Assembly: GCA_014360015.1 (NCBI GenBank)
Contig: JACIYJ010000006.1
Coordinates: 116,652-180,651, forward strand
Reading direction: 5' to 3'
Source: Candidatus Aminicenantota bacterium
GTDB lineage: Bacteria > Acidobacteriota > Aminicenantia > Aminicenantales > Saccharicenantaceae
DNA length: 64,000 nucleotides
Shown here piece by piece: positions 45,441-53,519 of the stretch (positions within the stretch are counted from its first letter, which is position 1; each line of letters begins with the position of its first letter). Position numbers and translations under genes: made by a program. The notes beneath the pieces are model-generated. The model saw only the letters and a program-made list of their open reading frames with translations. It made no database searches and had not been told where the DNA came from.

Positions 45441-46820
45441 ATGGTCAATCCGTTACTCGCTCCTGAATTAAGAGAGCTCATTGCAGAAAAAAAATATGAT
45501 GACCTCTGTCATTTTTGCGAATCAACCCACCCTGCCCTGGTAGCTGAATTTCTTTCTGCTCTGACTCCCCAAGAAATCTGGGAAATCCTCAGCCATCTAT
45601 CCCCTTCTCTTCGCGGTGAAATCTTCAGCCATCTCGACGAAGATGTCCAGCTCGAAATGATTCAAGCTCTGGGTCGCGACATCATGGGCAAACTGCTGTC
45701 TGACATGCCTCCAGATGACCGGGTTGACCTGGTGAAGCAACTTTCAGAAAGACAGCGGGAAGCCATCATTCCGGCTATGGCCCAGGCCGAGCGGGAAGAC
45801 CTGCGACGCCTGATTGCTTATCCCGAAGGCTCAGCCGGGTCTGTTATGACTTCAGATTACGCTGTGCTTACCCCGGAGCTAACTGTCGACGAAGCCATCG
45901 CCAAGCTCCGTCGCGAAGCACCGGACAAAGAAACGATCTATTACAGCTATGTGGTTGATGACCAGCAGCGCTTAATCGGATTTGTTTCATTGAAGGATTT
46001 GATTCTGGCCCCCCCTGGAGCCAGGGTCAGCGACATCATGCACCAGGATGTTATTTATGCCAGAGCCTACGACGATCAAGAAGAAGTGGCCAGGATGATC
46101 CAGAAATATGATTTACTGGCTATTCCGGTCGTGGATGAAAACGACCGTCTGGTCGGTATCATCACCCATGACGACGCTATGGACATTATCCAACAGGAAC
46201 AACAGGAAGACGTTGAAAAATTGATGGCCATCGGCGGTGCTCATGAAGTTGGAGCTTACATGAAGCTCTCCACCTGGGATCACTTCAAGAGCCGGATTCC
46301 CTGGATTCTCGGTTTAGCTCTCCTTGGGTTCGTCTCCGGCTACATTGTCCAGACCTATGAAAGCATCCTGATTCAGGTAGCTATCTTAGCTTCTTTCATG
46401 CCCATGTTAGCCGACACCGGCGGCAACGCTGGCAGCCAGTCAGCCACGCTGGTTATCCGAGCCCTGGCTCTAAAAGAAATCTCCACCCGCGATGCCCTGA
46501 AAATCTTGATAAAAGAATTCAAGGTTTCCTTTTTGATGGCCATTGTTCTGGCTCTGGTCGCCTATTTCAGAGTTTTACTGTTCTTCGGACATTCTTCCAC
46601 CGCTGGAACCATCTCCCCGCTAAAAGTTGGAATTGCCGTGGCCGTAGCCCTGGCCATTCAGGTCATCAGCTCAACTCTCATCGGTGCTTTTCTGCCCCTC
46701 ATCGCTTCTTCGCTGAAATTTGACCCGGCCGTGGTCGCCAGCCCGATGTTGACCACCATCGTCGATATCACCGGCCTTTTTATCTTTTTCAGCGTCGCTA
46801 AGATGATTCTCGGTTTATAA
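45441..46820 (+). CDS. mgtE: Magnesium transporter MgtE
   Basis: Mg2+ channel of the inner membrane. 459 residues: the helical MgtE N-domain (residues about 1-130), two CBS domains (SVMTSDYAVLTPELTV near 135 and DIMHQDVIYARAYDDQEEVA near 200) and five C-terminal helices with ADTGGNAGSQSATLVIRALA, the pore signature. The N-domain and CBS pair close the channel when Mg2+ is high in known MgtE. The SD GGAGG is part of a hairpin-forming leader. Convergent with the SUF-like genes, whose stop is 2 nt away. Confidence 0.95.
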   Translation: MVNPLLAPELRELIAEKKYDDLCHFCESTHPALVAEFLSALTPQEIWEILSHLSPSLRGEIFSHLDEDVQLEMIQALGRDIMGKLLSDMPPDDRVDLVKQLSERQREAIIPAMAQAEREDLRRLIAYPEGSAGSVMTSDYAVLTPELTVDEAIAKLRREAPDKETIYYSYVVDDQQRLIGFVSLKDLILAPPGARVSDIMHQDVIYARAYDDQEEVARMIQKYDLLAIPVVDENDRLVGIITHDDAMDIIQQEQQEDVEKLMAIGGAHEVGAYMKLSTWDHFKSRIPWILGLALLGFVSGYIVQTYESILIQVAILASFMPMLADTGGNAGSQSATLVIRALALKEISTRDALKILIKEFKVSFLMAIVLALVAYFRVLLFFGHSSTAGTISPLKVGIAVAVALAIQVISSTLIGAFLPLIASSLKFDPAVVASPMLTTIVDITGLFIFFSVAKMILGL

Positions 46821-46822
46821 AA

Positions 46823-47749
46823 TTAGCTGAGTAAGCCCTGAATAATAAGATCAACCGCCTGGTCTTCGCTTAGGCCACGAGCCATCAGGGTCTGAAGCTG
46901 CTTTGAATCAACGCTGCCGATGGCAGCCTCATGAGTCACATGGGCTTTCGGGTTTCTTACTTCCACCACGGGCACTGCTCTGGCTATCCCATTGCCCTGG
47001 ATGATTTCCTTGCAGTCAACGTGACCGCGGGAGTATGGTGCCTTGGCAATGATTTCGTTGTTGATCTCAGCCACCGCTTCGTCTCGAACAGCAATGTGGG
47101 TGGTTAAAACGGCCCGACTGGCTTCACCTTCCAGCACCGCGGCCTCTTTGATCTTAATCCGATCATCCAGCCGGCCGAATATCCGGGCCTTCATCTCGGC
47201 TGAACTTCTGGCCTGACAGACCGTAGAATAGTCAATATCAATCACTCCTACCCGGCCCTTCAGCAACTCAAATTCGGTGGAAAAACGAGCGTCTTCAGCC
47301 AGTTCGATTTTGGCCACCGGAACCACCCTGACCATTCCCTCATCGCTGTGCCAGTGACGCTCAAAATAAGAATAACGGGCCTTCCGGCCAACCTTGATTT
47401 CCGCATTCATCAGGTGCTGAATATCAACAGCCTGGGGGAAGGTACAGTGGGCCAGAAAACTGACTTCAGCCTCATCTTCAATCTGCACCTCCAGAATGAT
47501 GCGCTGCACCCCGCGTTCGGGAAGCATCCCGAAACAGAGATGCACTGGTTGGAGAATTTTATAACCCTTTTCCACTCGCAGCCTGGCCTTAACGCCGTCG
47601 CTCAGCTCTTCCGGCTCGATGGTTAGCCCCTCAACCACCTGAGACCGCAGGACTTTATTGGCATTTATCACTATATGCGGTGTGTTTTTATCAAAGCTTC
47701 GATGAAGATTAATTGATTCCAGCAATTCTTCTATTTGTTCTTCGATCAT
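46823..47749 (-). CDS. smsB: SUF-like Fe-S scaffold protein (SufB/SufD family, SmsB type)
   Basis: Scaffold half of an Fe-S cluster assembly system. The 308 residues are shorter than classic SufB (about 470) and keep only the beta-helix core and the C-terminal helices: GHVDCKEIIQGNGIARAVPV, VEVRNPKAHVTHEAAIGSVD and the SEDQAVDLIIQG end. With the ATPase gene as its only partner (overlap 4 nt) and no sufS, sufU or second scaffold gene nearby, it fits the minimal two-gene SMS (SUF-like minimal system) found in anaerobes. Cys and His ligands cannot be assigned firmly by eye. Confidence 0.85.
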   Translation of the reverse strand: MIEEQIEELLESINLHRSFDKNTPHIVINANKVLRSQVVEGLTIEPEELSDGVKARLRVEKGYKILQPVHLCFGMLPERGVQRIILEVQIEDEAEVSFLAHCTFPQAVDIQHLMNAEIKVGRKARYSYFERHWHSDEGMVRVVPVAKIELAEDARFSTEFELLKGRVGVIDIDYSTVCQARSSAEMKARIFGRLDDRIKIKEAAVLEGEASRAVLTTHIAVRDEAVAEINNEIIAKAPYSRGHVDCKEIIQGNGIARAVPVVEVRNPKAHVTHEAAIGSVDSKQLQTLMARGLSEDQAVDLIIQGLLS

Positions 47750-48486
47750 TCCCTACCTCCTGGGTTAAGGTCGGGCAGATTTTTGTGAGGACAGGGTAAG
47801 CATTTGCCGCTGAAATATTCCAGAATCTTAGCTGTTTCTCCCTTATCTACCAGCATTCCGCTACAGATGAGAAAGGCATGGTCAGCTTTCTCCAGAACCT
47901 TCGGGCTGTGGGTAATCAGCAAAATAGTGCAGCCATCTTTCTTAAGGTGGTCTATGGCTTCAAAAATCCGCTCTATAGCTTCGATGTCCACACCGGAGTC
48001 AGGCTCATCCAGCATAACCAGCCGTGGTTTCATGGCTAAGATGGAAGCCAGTTCGATTCTTTTCCGCTCGCCGCCGCTCAAAGTCTTGTCCACAGCCCGG
48101 GAGCGATACCGGGTCGGCTCCAGCCCAACCAGCTCCAGTACCCGGTCAATTTCATTTTTGTTTTTGTCTTTAGCCGAAGCCAGGATGAACTGGCTGACTG
48201 TGAGTCCTTCAAACCGCGCCGGTTCCTGCCAGGCCAAGGTAATGCCCAGGCGAGCTCGCTCATCAACGTTTAGGTTTTTTATCGACTTTCCCTCAAATAA
48301 AATATCGCCAGTGTGCTGGCGGTAATCAGGTAATCCCATGATGACATTAGCCAGAGTTGACTTACCCGCACCGTTAGGACCAACCACCGCATGCACATAG
48401 CCTTCCCAGAATTCCATGGACAACCCATTGAGAATAACGGTGGAATTTACCTGAAGGGAAACATCCCTGACCTCAAGAATTGCCAT
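47746..48486 (-). CDS. smsC: SufC-like ABC ATPase (SmsC)
   Basis: Cytoplasmic ATPase that drives the SufB-type scaffold. Start set at the ATG at 48486, 5 nt behind GGAGG; 246 residues. Walker A GPNGAGKSTLANVIMG, Q-loop LAWQEPARFEGLTVSQFI, signature LSGGERKRIELASIL, Walker B RLVMLDEPDSGVD and the H-switch LLITHSP are intact. The C-terminus adds a short Cys-containing segment (GKCLPCPHKNLPDL) not usual in SufC, perhaps a metal site. Translation is coupled to smsB by a 4-nt overlap. Confidence 0.9.
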   Translation of the reverse strand: MAILEVRDVSLQVNSTVILNGLSMEFWEGYVHAVVGPNGAGKSTLANVIMGLPDYRQHTGDILFEGKSIKNLNVDERARLGITLAWQEPARFEGLTVSQFILASAKDKNKNEIDRVLELVGLEPTRYRSRAVDKTLSGGERKRIELASILAMKPRLVMLDEPDSGVDIEAIERIFEAIDHLKKDGCTILLITHSPKVLEKADHAFLICSGMLVDKGETAKILEYFSGKCLPCPHKNLPDLNPGGRE

Positions 48487-48831
48487 CTTCTCCTCCAACT
48501 TATCTTTTGCCTTATTATTAATTAATACCTTTTAGATTTGGAGATTATCTCATCCCTTGTCTTTTTAACTCTGTCAGCGGTAAACTCGAATGCCAATATC
48601 GGCTATCGCCATTTTTTTTAGCCGGCAGACCTTTGAAAAATAGAAAACAATTGTTATCAACGTCCTTCTATCGGACTTAACTTCTGTCAAACCAGACACT
48701 TTTAAAAGAGCACCATCTTATTTTTGTCCAGGCCTGGACATCTTCATCAAAAAGTCTGCAATTTAAATACCAGCTGCCAATTTCTGCTATCAAAGGCTTC
48801 AAAAAACTATTATACACCAGTTTTTAATCTC
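48487..48831. other. Intergenic stretch upstream of the SUF-like pair
   Basis: AT-rich gap between smsC and the radical SAM gene, both minus strand. It should contain the smsCB promoter; no clear regulator site (IscR, Fur) was recognised. No gene seen. Confidence 0.5.
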
Positions 48832-50136
48832 TTATGGACACTGAATGACACTCTGAGCCCAGAGGCAACCACCGCAAACGGGAAATGTATTACCGAAGCA
48901 ATCTTCTTCATTTTTCTCTAAGTAAGAACACCCCCCGCAGATGTGACAGGGTGAATAATCAAACTGATAAACTTTTTCCCGGAAATCGTGATATTCCTGC
49001 GAAGTCCAGATTTCATTAAGTGATTGCTGATTCAGGTCGCCGAGAAAATAGGCTTTGATTTTTCTTTCCAGCCCGTAAAGATAGGTGATGTGATCATGAA
49101 GCAGGGCCATGCATGGAGCCACCTTCCCGTCCCAGCGGACAAAGGTTGTCCCATCCTTGATAAAGCGGCAGGAACGGGTGGGGGCACTTATGGCGTTATT
49201 CACCAGAAACAAATTTTCGTAACCTTTGAGCAAATGATAAATCGGTTCTTTGGTCAGGTAGTTAATGTCCAGCCGCGGTAAACTGATCCGGGGTTTCCCA
49301 GGCAGACCAGCCATAGTTTCACAGGTTAAAGCCAGCAGACAGAGCATCTGCCGTTCCATTTCTTCGGTATAGGGCAAGACATTACTGATGAGGACTCTGT
49401 CAGCTCCAACTGCCTGGATTAATTCTTCTATATTTTTTAAATCATTGATGTTGTCTCGCATCACCACAAAGGAGATGCCTATGGCTAAGGGTTTATCCAG
49501 GGCGGTGGCCAGGTCGCGCATTCCCTGAACATTTTCCAGAACAAGCCGGAAATTGGCTCCCTGGCGAATATCATTAAAGCTGGTTTCTGAGGTCCCATCG
49601 AAGGATACCCAGAGGCGGTCCAGCCCGGCCTCAAGCAGCCCTTTAGCCATGAATTCATCAAGGAGGGTGCCATTGGTGGTGATTTCAACACTGGCTGAAG
49701 TAGCATTTTTCAGCTTTTCCACCATTCTCACAATGTCCGGATGGAAAAGCGGTTCGCCAAAGCCGGCCAGCATGATGGATTGAAGATGGGGAAAAAATTT
49801 AAGCTCAGCACAAAGTTTTTCAAAAAGCTCCCACCTCATAGCGCCGAAAGGCTCATTCCAGGTGAGGCGAATACAGGTCTGGCACTTCAGGTTGCAGCCT
49901 GAAGTTGGTTCAATATAAAGCCGGCGCAGGGCATGCAGGTTGGGTTCAATCAGAACCTGACCATTCTCCTGAACCAGACGAAGACTGGCCCCGGCTTCGC
50001 CTCCAAGATAGCTCAACAAGTCTGCTGGAAGCTGAATCCGGCCAAATTCATCCACTTTGACTTCCACCTTTAACCTGGTCGGACTGGCTGGTTTCAGGCC
50101 TTTCTGATCAGGTTTTACTTCATCAGGATTTCTCAT
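48832..50136 (-). CDS. Radical SAM/SPASM maturase with AbrB-like N-terminal domain
   Basis: 434 residues. Residues about 20-65 look like an AbrB/MazE swapped-hairpin domain (VEVKVDEFGRIQLPADLLSY). Then comes a radical SAM core with PTSGCNLKCQTCIRLTW (CxxxCxxC) and GFGEPLFHPDI, and a Cys-rich C-terminus: YSPCHICGGCSYLEKNEEDC and FPVCGGCLWAQSVIQC, a SPASM/twitch region for extra Fe-S clusters. The pattern resembles maturases of tungsten-containing aldehyde oxidoreductases (Cmo type). No such oxidoreductase or a peptide substrate gene is nearby, so the target is unknown. Confidence 0.85.
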   Translation of the reverse strand: MRNPDEVKPDQKGLKPASPTRLKVEVKVDEFGRIQLPADLLSYLGGEAGASLRLVQENGQVLIEPNLHALRRLYIEPTSGCNLKCQTCIRLTWNEPFGAMRWELFEKLCAELKFFPHLQSIMLAGFGEPLFHPDIVRMVEKLKNATSASVEITTNGTLLDEFMAKGLLEAGLDRLWVSFDGTSETSFNDIRQGANFRLVLENVQGMRDLATALDKPLAIGISFVVMRDNINDLKNIEELIQAVGADRVLISNVLPYTEEMERQMLCLLALTCETMAGLPGKPRISLPRLDINYLTKEPIYHLLKGYENLFLVNNAISAPTRSCRFIKDGTTFVRWDGKVAPCMALLHDHITYLYGLERKIKAYFLGDLNQQSLNEIWTSQEYHDFREKVYQFDYSPCHICGGCSYLEKNEEDCFGNTFPVCGGCLWAQSVIQCP

Positions 50137-50300
50137 AATTCACCGTTATGCCTTTAAGAAAATAAAAAAGTCAAAAAATAATGATGATCCTTTAAATACT
50201 GAAATCGGATATATAAGACTTTCTCTGTTCAACTTATAACTCTTTATTTTTCAGTGTTCGGTCTTTTTATCCAGGTTTCTTTTTTTGGGTAATTTTGTGG

Positions 50301-50714
50301 CTACTTCTTATTTTTCTTTTTTAATCCAGGGACAATCAAAACCTTCACCTTTGACTTTTCTTTTGACTTTTCTCTCTGAAAACCAAGCGGGCAAACCTTT
50401 TTATCTTTAACCATTTTACTGCGTTTTCTGGCCTGAATCAGTTCCTCCTTCAGCCAGGCTTCAAATAACTGGGACAGTTCCTGGCGTCTTTTCTCGGGAA
50501 CGTAATAAAATACCCAGCGTCCGCGACGTCGGGTTTCAGCCAGGCCGGCTTCCCGCATGATTTTTAGCTGATGGGAGAGAAGCGATTGTTCCACCTTCAG
50601 GATGTCCATCAATTCGCAGACACATAGCTCTGAATCCAGAAGTAAAAGAAAAATTCGGAGTCTCTTCGGGTCAGAAAAAACTTTAAATATTTTAACCGCC
50701 TCTTCCAGTTTCAT
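50301..50714 (-). CDS. arsR: ArsR family metalloid-responsive repressor
   Basis: Winged-helix repressor of 137 residues. Residues 1-90 are the ArsR fold; SELCVCELMDIL near residue 28 holds the Cys-x-Cys pair at the start of the alpha3 region that binds As(III) in classic ArsR, followed by the recognition helix QSLLSHQLKIMREAGL and the wing RRRGRWVFYYV. The basic C-terminal tail (many Lys) is longer than usual and may bind DNA or be disordered. The gene has its own copy of the operator 17 bp before the ATG, so it probably regulates itself, acr3 and the ProC-like gene about 7 kb away. Confidence 0.92.
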   Translation of the reverse strand: MKLEEAVKIFKVFSDPKRLRIFLLLLDSELCVCELMDILKVEQSLLSHQLKIMREAGLAETRRRGRWVFYYVPEKRRQELSQLFEAWLKEELIQARKRSKMVKDKKVCPLGFQREKSKEKSKVKVLIVPGLKKKNKK

Positions 50715-50730
50715 CTTCTTGCCTGTTACC

Positions 50731-50754
50731 TAATATGAATATATATTCATATAT
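50731..50754. promoter_or_regulatory. ArsR-type operator at the arsR promoter
   Basis: TAATATGAA-TATATA-TTCATATAT, matching the acr3 operator in layout. On the minus strand a -35-like TTGACT (plus 50769-50774) lies upstream, putting the -10 region inside the palindrome. Confidence 0.85.
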
Positions 50755-50966
50755 CAAAATTGGCTTCAAGTCAACAATCTTCAGGTTACTCTGGGAAAAA
50801 TTTCTAATATTTTATTGGCCAGCAGCCATCTGTAATTTAAAAGTAATTTAGCAGAGTATCTAAGTTCCGAAAAGAGCAGCCAACTTAATGATAAAGGATA
50901 TTTGGCTTCCTATTAGCTCAAGTACAGTTAAAAAAATGAGATGAATCCGTAATGTTTCTCCCTTTT

Positions 50967-51923
50967 TTAGGTTTTGAAGATCTGATAAAAATAGGAGCTC
51001 AGATGGGCAATGAATTTCTTAGCGGTGTTTGGACCAGTCCAGGTGTGGACAAGCACGGTTATTATATAATCGCCGTAAGGGCTGAAAACAATACCGGCAT
51101 CGTGACAGACCTCTCTTTCCAGACCTGTCTTGTGAGCCACAGTGACATCTTTGGGCAGATAACGGGGCAAGCGGTCGTTTATTTTCTGCTCCTTCAAGAT
51201 TTCCAGACATTTCTCCGATATTTCCGGATTCAGGCACCGACGATAGTAGATTTTTTCCAAAAGCTGAGTGATTTCGGCCGCAGTGGTGTAGTTTTCCAGG
51301 CCCTGGTCTCGGGCGGAAAAATCAATCATCTTGCGGTTGAGCACCGTCTTTTCCAGACCGAGCTGCTTAAAAACGCTGTTGATATAATCAAAGCCAAGAC
51401 GGGCGATCAGCACGTTGGTTGCAATGTTATCGCTATGGGTGACCATATAATCAATCAGCTGCTCATAAGTGAAAACCCGGCCTGACCTCATCCTTCTCAG
51501 TATACCTGAACCGCCGACCCTGTCTTTTCGCTTCAACACATATTTTTCCTTTAAATCAAGCCGGCCTTCCTGAGCAGCTTTGAAGCAAGCTACCATGATG
51601 GGAATTTTAATCAGACTGGCAGCCGGAAAGAGCTGATCTTCGTTATGAAGAAAGGTCCAACCTGTTTGCAGGTCCTTGACGACAATTCCAGCTTCGCCTC
51701 TGAAGGAAGAAAGTCTTTTCAGGATGTTCCTGGAGTTGGCTTCCCAGCGTTCCTGCCTCAAGTTGTAAAGGGCCTGTTTCTCTTCCGGGGTCAGAGTTCT
51801 CAGACCATAATTAGATTCTCTGGCCAGAGCGAAGAGAACATTAAAAAACAAAAAGACAATAAAGAAAATAAAACAGAACTTTTTCTTCGATTGTCCTGAA
51901 ATCAACTTTATTTTTTCTCTCAT
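50967..51923 (-). CDS. Class A beta-lactamase-like serine hydrolase (beta-lactamase2 family)
   Basis: Start set at the ATG at 51923 (MREKIKLISGQ), 318 residues with one N-terminal membrane helix (about residues 16-33), so it is anchored or exported. Serine-protease-like motifs: AASLIKIPI (Ser-x-x-Lys), HSDNIATNVLI (SDN) and VAHKTGLE (KTG). The omega-loop Glu of true class A enzymes is not obvious (DQGLENYTTAAE region), so antibiotic hydrolysis is doubtful; a peptidoglycan or cell-wall hydrolase role is as likely. Stands alone between arsR and prsW. Confidence 0.82.
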   Translation of the reverse strand: MREKIKLISGQSKKKFCFIFFIVFLFFNVLFALARESNYGLRTLTPEEKQALYNLRQERWEANSRNILKRLSSFRGEAGIVVKDLQTGWTFLHNEDQLFPAASLIKIPIMVACFKAAQEGRLDLKEKYVLKRKDRVGGSGILRRMRSGRVFTYEQLIDYMVTHSDNIATNVLIARLGFDYINSVFKQLGLEKTVLNRKMIDFSARDQGLENYTTAAEITQLLEKIYYRRCLNPEISEKCLEILKEQKINDRLPRYLPKDVTVAHKTGLEREVCHDAGIVFSPYGDYIITVLVHTWTGPNTAKKFIAHLSSYFYQIFKT

Positions 51924-52092
51924 TCTGCAATCATCACCTTCCGAAATCTGATTTCTATTTATATAGACAATGAAAAGATGTGTCAACACCCACTTAGCTT
52001 AAACCTGAAAGAGTAACCTGATAGTTAACCTTAAAGATTTTGATTATAAGGCGGGAAACCCTCTGTTTTTAGATATCTTTTCATTGCTATTC

Positions 52093-52767
52093 TTACTTAT
52101 TATCCTTTTCAAGTAAATAAATAATAATTAGCCAGAGGACCAGAATCAAAATGGCAGAATAAATTCTCAGAGAATCAGATACTGTCAGGACGTTAAATAA
52201 GCCATGAGCCAGAGCAGCCAGTGGTAGGCTGAACAGAACTGCCAGGAAGACCGATTTTCCGTCAATCCTGGCCCGGACCACAAAATATCCCCAGATAGAA
52301 GAGAAAATTGCGTGCGTCAGCGGAGAAGCCAGAGCCCGCCCAAAAAAAGCCAGACCGGTCATCAGCGGTAGATAACCGAGATTTTCAAAGCTGGCAAAAC
52401 CAACGGCTAAGGCCGCTGCATATACTACTCCATCTGAAGCTTCATCCAGGTCACGTGATTTGAGGATAAAGAGAGCAAAGGGCAGGAATTTGAAAAACTC
52501 TTCCAGCGGTCCAACTAAGCCAATAGAATAAAGCAGAATCTGCTTAGCATCTCCTTTAGCCACCACTTGATTGAAACCTGCAGGTAATCCTAATGAAGGT
52601 AGCTGTTTATAGGTTAAGAAGCAGAGAAAGCCAAAGACAAAACCTAGAAGGTAAGCTTCCAGCAAATTGATTAAGGGTTCGGGTTGTTTGCGATCTTTGT
52701 AATAAAAATAAGCAATCCAGAAAATCGCCGGTCCGACGATACTGGCTAAAATTTTCCAGAAAATCAT
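52093..52767 (-). CDS. PrsW family intramembrane metalloprotease
   Basis: 224 residues with about seven hydrophobic segments. Catalytic motifs: GPLEEFFKFLPFALF (Glu-Glu-xxx-Lys), PLTHAIFSSIWGYF and LAHGLFNVLT (His). PrsW cleaves the anti-sigma factor RsiW in Bacillus, starting SigW release; the nearest anti-sigma gene here is about 7 kb away, so a link is only a possibility. It overlaps the phosphatase gene by 4 nt. Confidence 0.86.
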   Translation of the reverse strand: MIFWKILASIVGPAIFWIAYFYYKDRKQPEPLINLLEAYLLGFVFGFLCFLTYKQLPSLGLPAGFNQVVAKGDAKQILLYSIGLVGPLEEFFKFLPFALFILKSRDLDEASDGVVYAAALAVGFASFENLGYLPLMTGLAFFGRALASPLTHAIFSSIWGYFVVRARIDGKSVFLAVLFSLPLAALAHGLFNVLTVSDSLRIYSAILILVLWLIIIYLLEKDNK

Positions 52768-53396
52768 CGTTTACTCATAAATTCCTGAGCTAAAAGATGA
52801 CCTGTTTCATTCAGAGTGGCACAGACATAGATTTCGCCCTTTTTCTCTATGACATTGAGAGCACAGTTGTCCTGTTTTATCCGCCAGAAATAACTTTTAT
52901 CAAGACCGAGGAGTCCGAGGATAATCAACCGGTTAATGACGGTGTGCCCAACGCAGACTACATTTTCTCCAGGATGTCTTGAAGCAATCTCTTTAATTGC
53001 GGCTACTCCTATCTGCTGGCGTTCATCAAGCGATTCCCCTCCGGGGAAATAAAGATTTTCCGGGCAGGTTCGCCAGCGTTCATAAAGTTCTGGCCAGCGA
53101 GATTTAACTTCAGCTGGTGTCAGCCCCTGCCAGTCTCCATAATTTACGTCAGATAGCCCCGGATGAACCTGGACTGACAGCTGAAAAAGCCGGGCCACAA
53201 TTTCGCCGGTTTTTATAGCTCGAGATAGGGGACTGGTATAAACAGCTACCGGTTTCCATTCGGCAGCAATCCGCTGGGCCAGAAGTTCAGCCTGCTTTAA
53301 TCCGTTTTCATTGAGAGGGATATCGGCGCTGCCCCTGAACCTTTCCACCCTGTTCCACTCAGTTTCCCCGTGCCTTACAAGTATTATCCTGGTCAT
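52764..53396 (-). CDS. Histidine phosphatase superfamily protein (CobC/GpmB-like)
   Basis: 210 residues, cytoplasmic. LVRHGETEWN (catalytic His near residue 8), PLSRAIKTGEI (Arg) and VGHTVINRLIILGLLG (second His) are complete. Relatives remove phosphate from alpha-ribazole-5-phosphate or other small metabolites; phosphoglycerate mutase activity is also possible. The ribonucleotide reductase in this window needs cobalamin, but that does not decide the substrate. It overlaps prsW by 4 nt. Confidence 0.85.
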   Translation of the reverse strand: MTRIILVRHGETEWNRVERFRGSADIPLNENGLKQAELLAQRIAAEWKPVAVYTSPLSRAIKTGEIVARLFQLSVQVHPGLSDVNYGDWQGLTPAEVKSRWPELYERWRTCPENLYFPGGESLDERQQIGVAAIKEIASRHPGENVVCVGHTVINRLIILGLLGLDKSYFWRIKQDNCALNVIEKKGEIYVCATLNETGHLLAQEFMSKR

Positions 53397-53504
53397 TGCC
53401 TACTTTTATTTATTTGGTTTTGACTAAATTAAACAATAACCTGCTTTTTGTCAATCTTAAATTCGAATTTTGCTGCGAGTCTTTTTTAACCCAGCGGCTT
53501 AGAA

Positions 53505-53519
53505 TATAATGAACTTAGT
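53505..53519 (+). promoter_or_regulatory. -10 box directly before pncB, suggesting a leaderless mRNA
   Basis: TATAAT at 53505-53510 ends 9 nt before the pncB ATG and no SD is present. A start 6-8 nt downstream would give almost no 5' leader. No clear -35 is seen. Confidence 0.5.
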
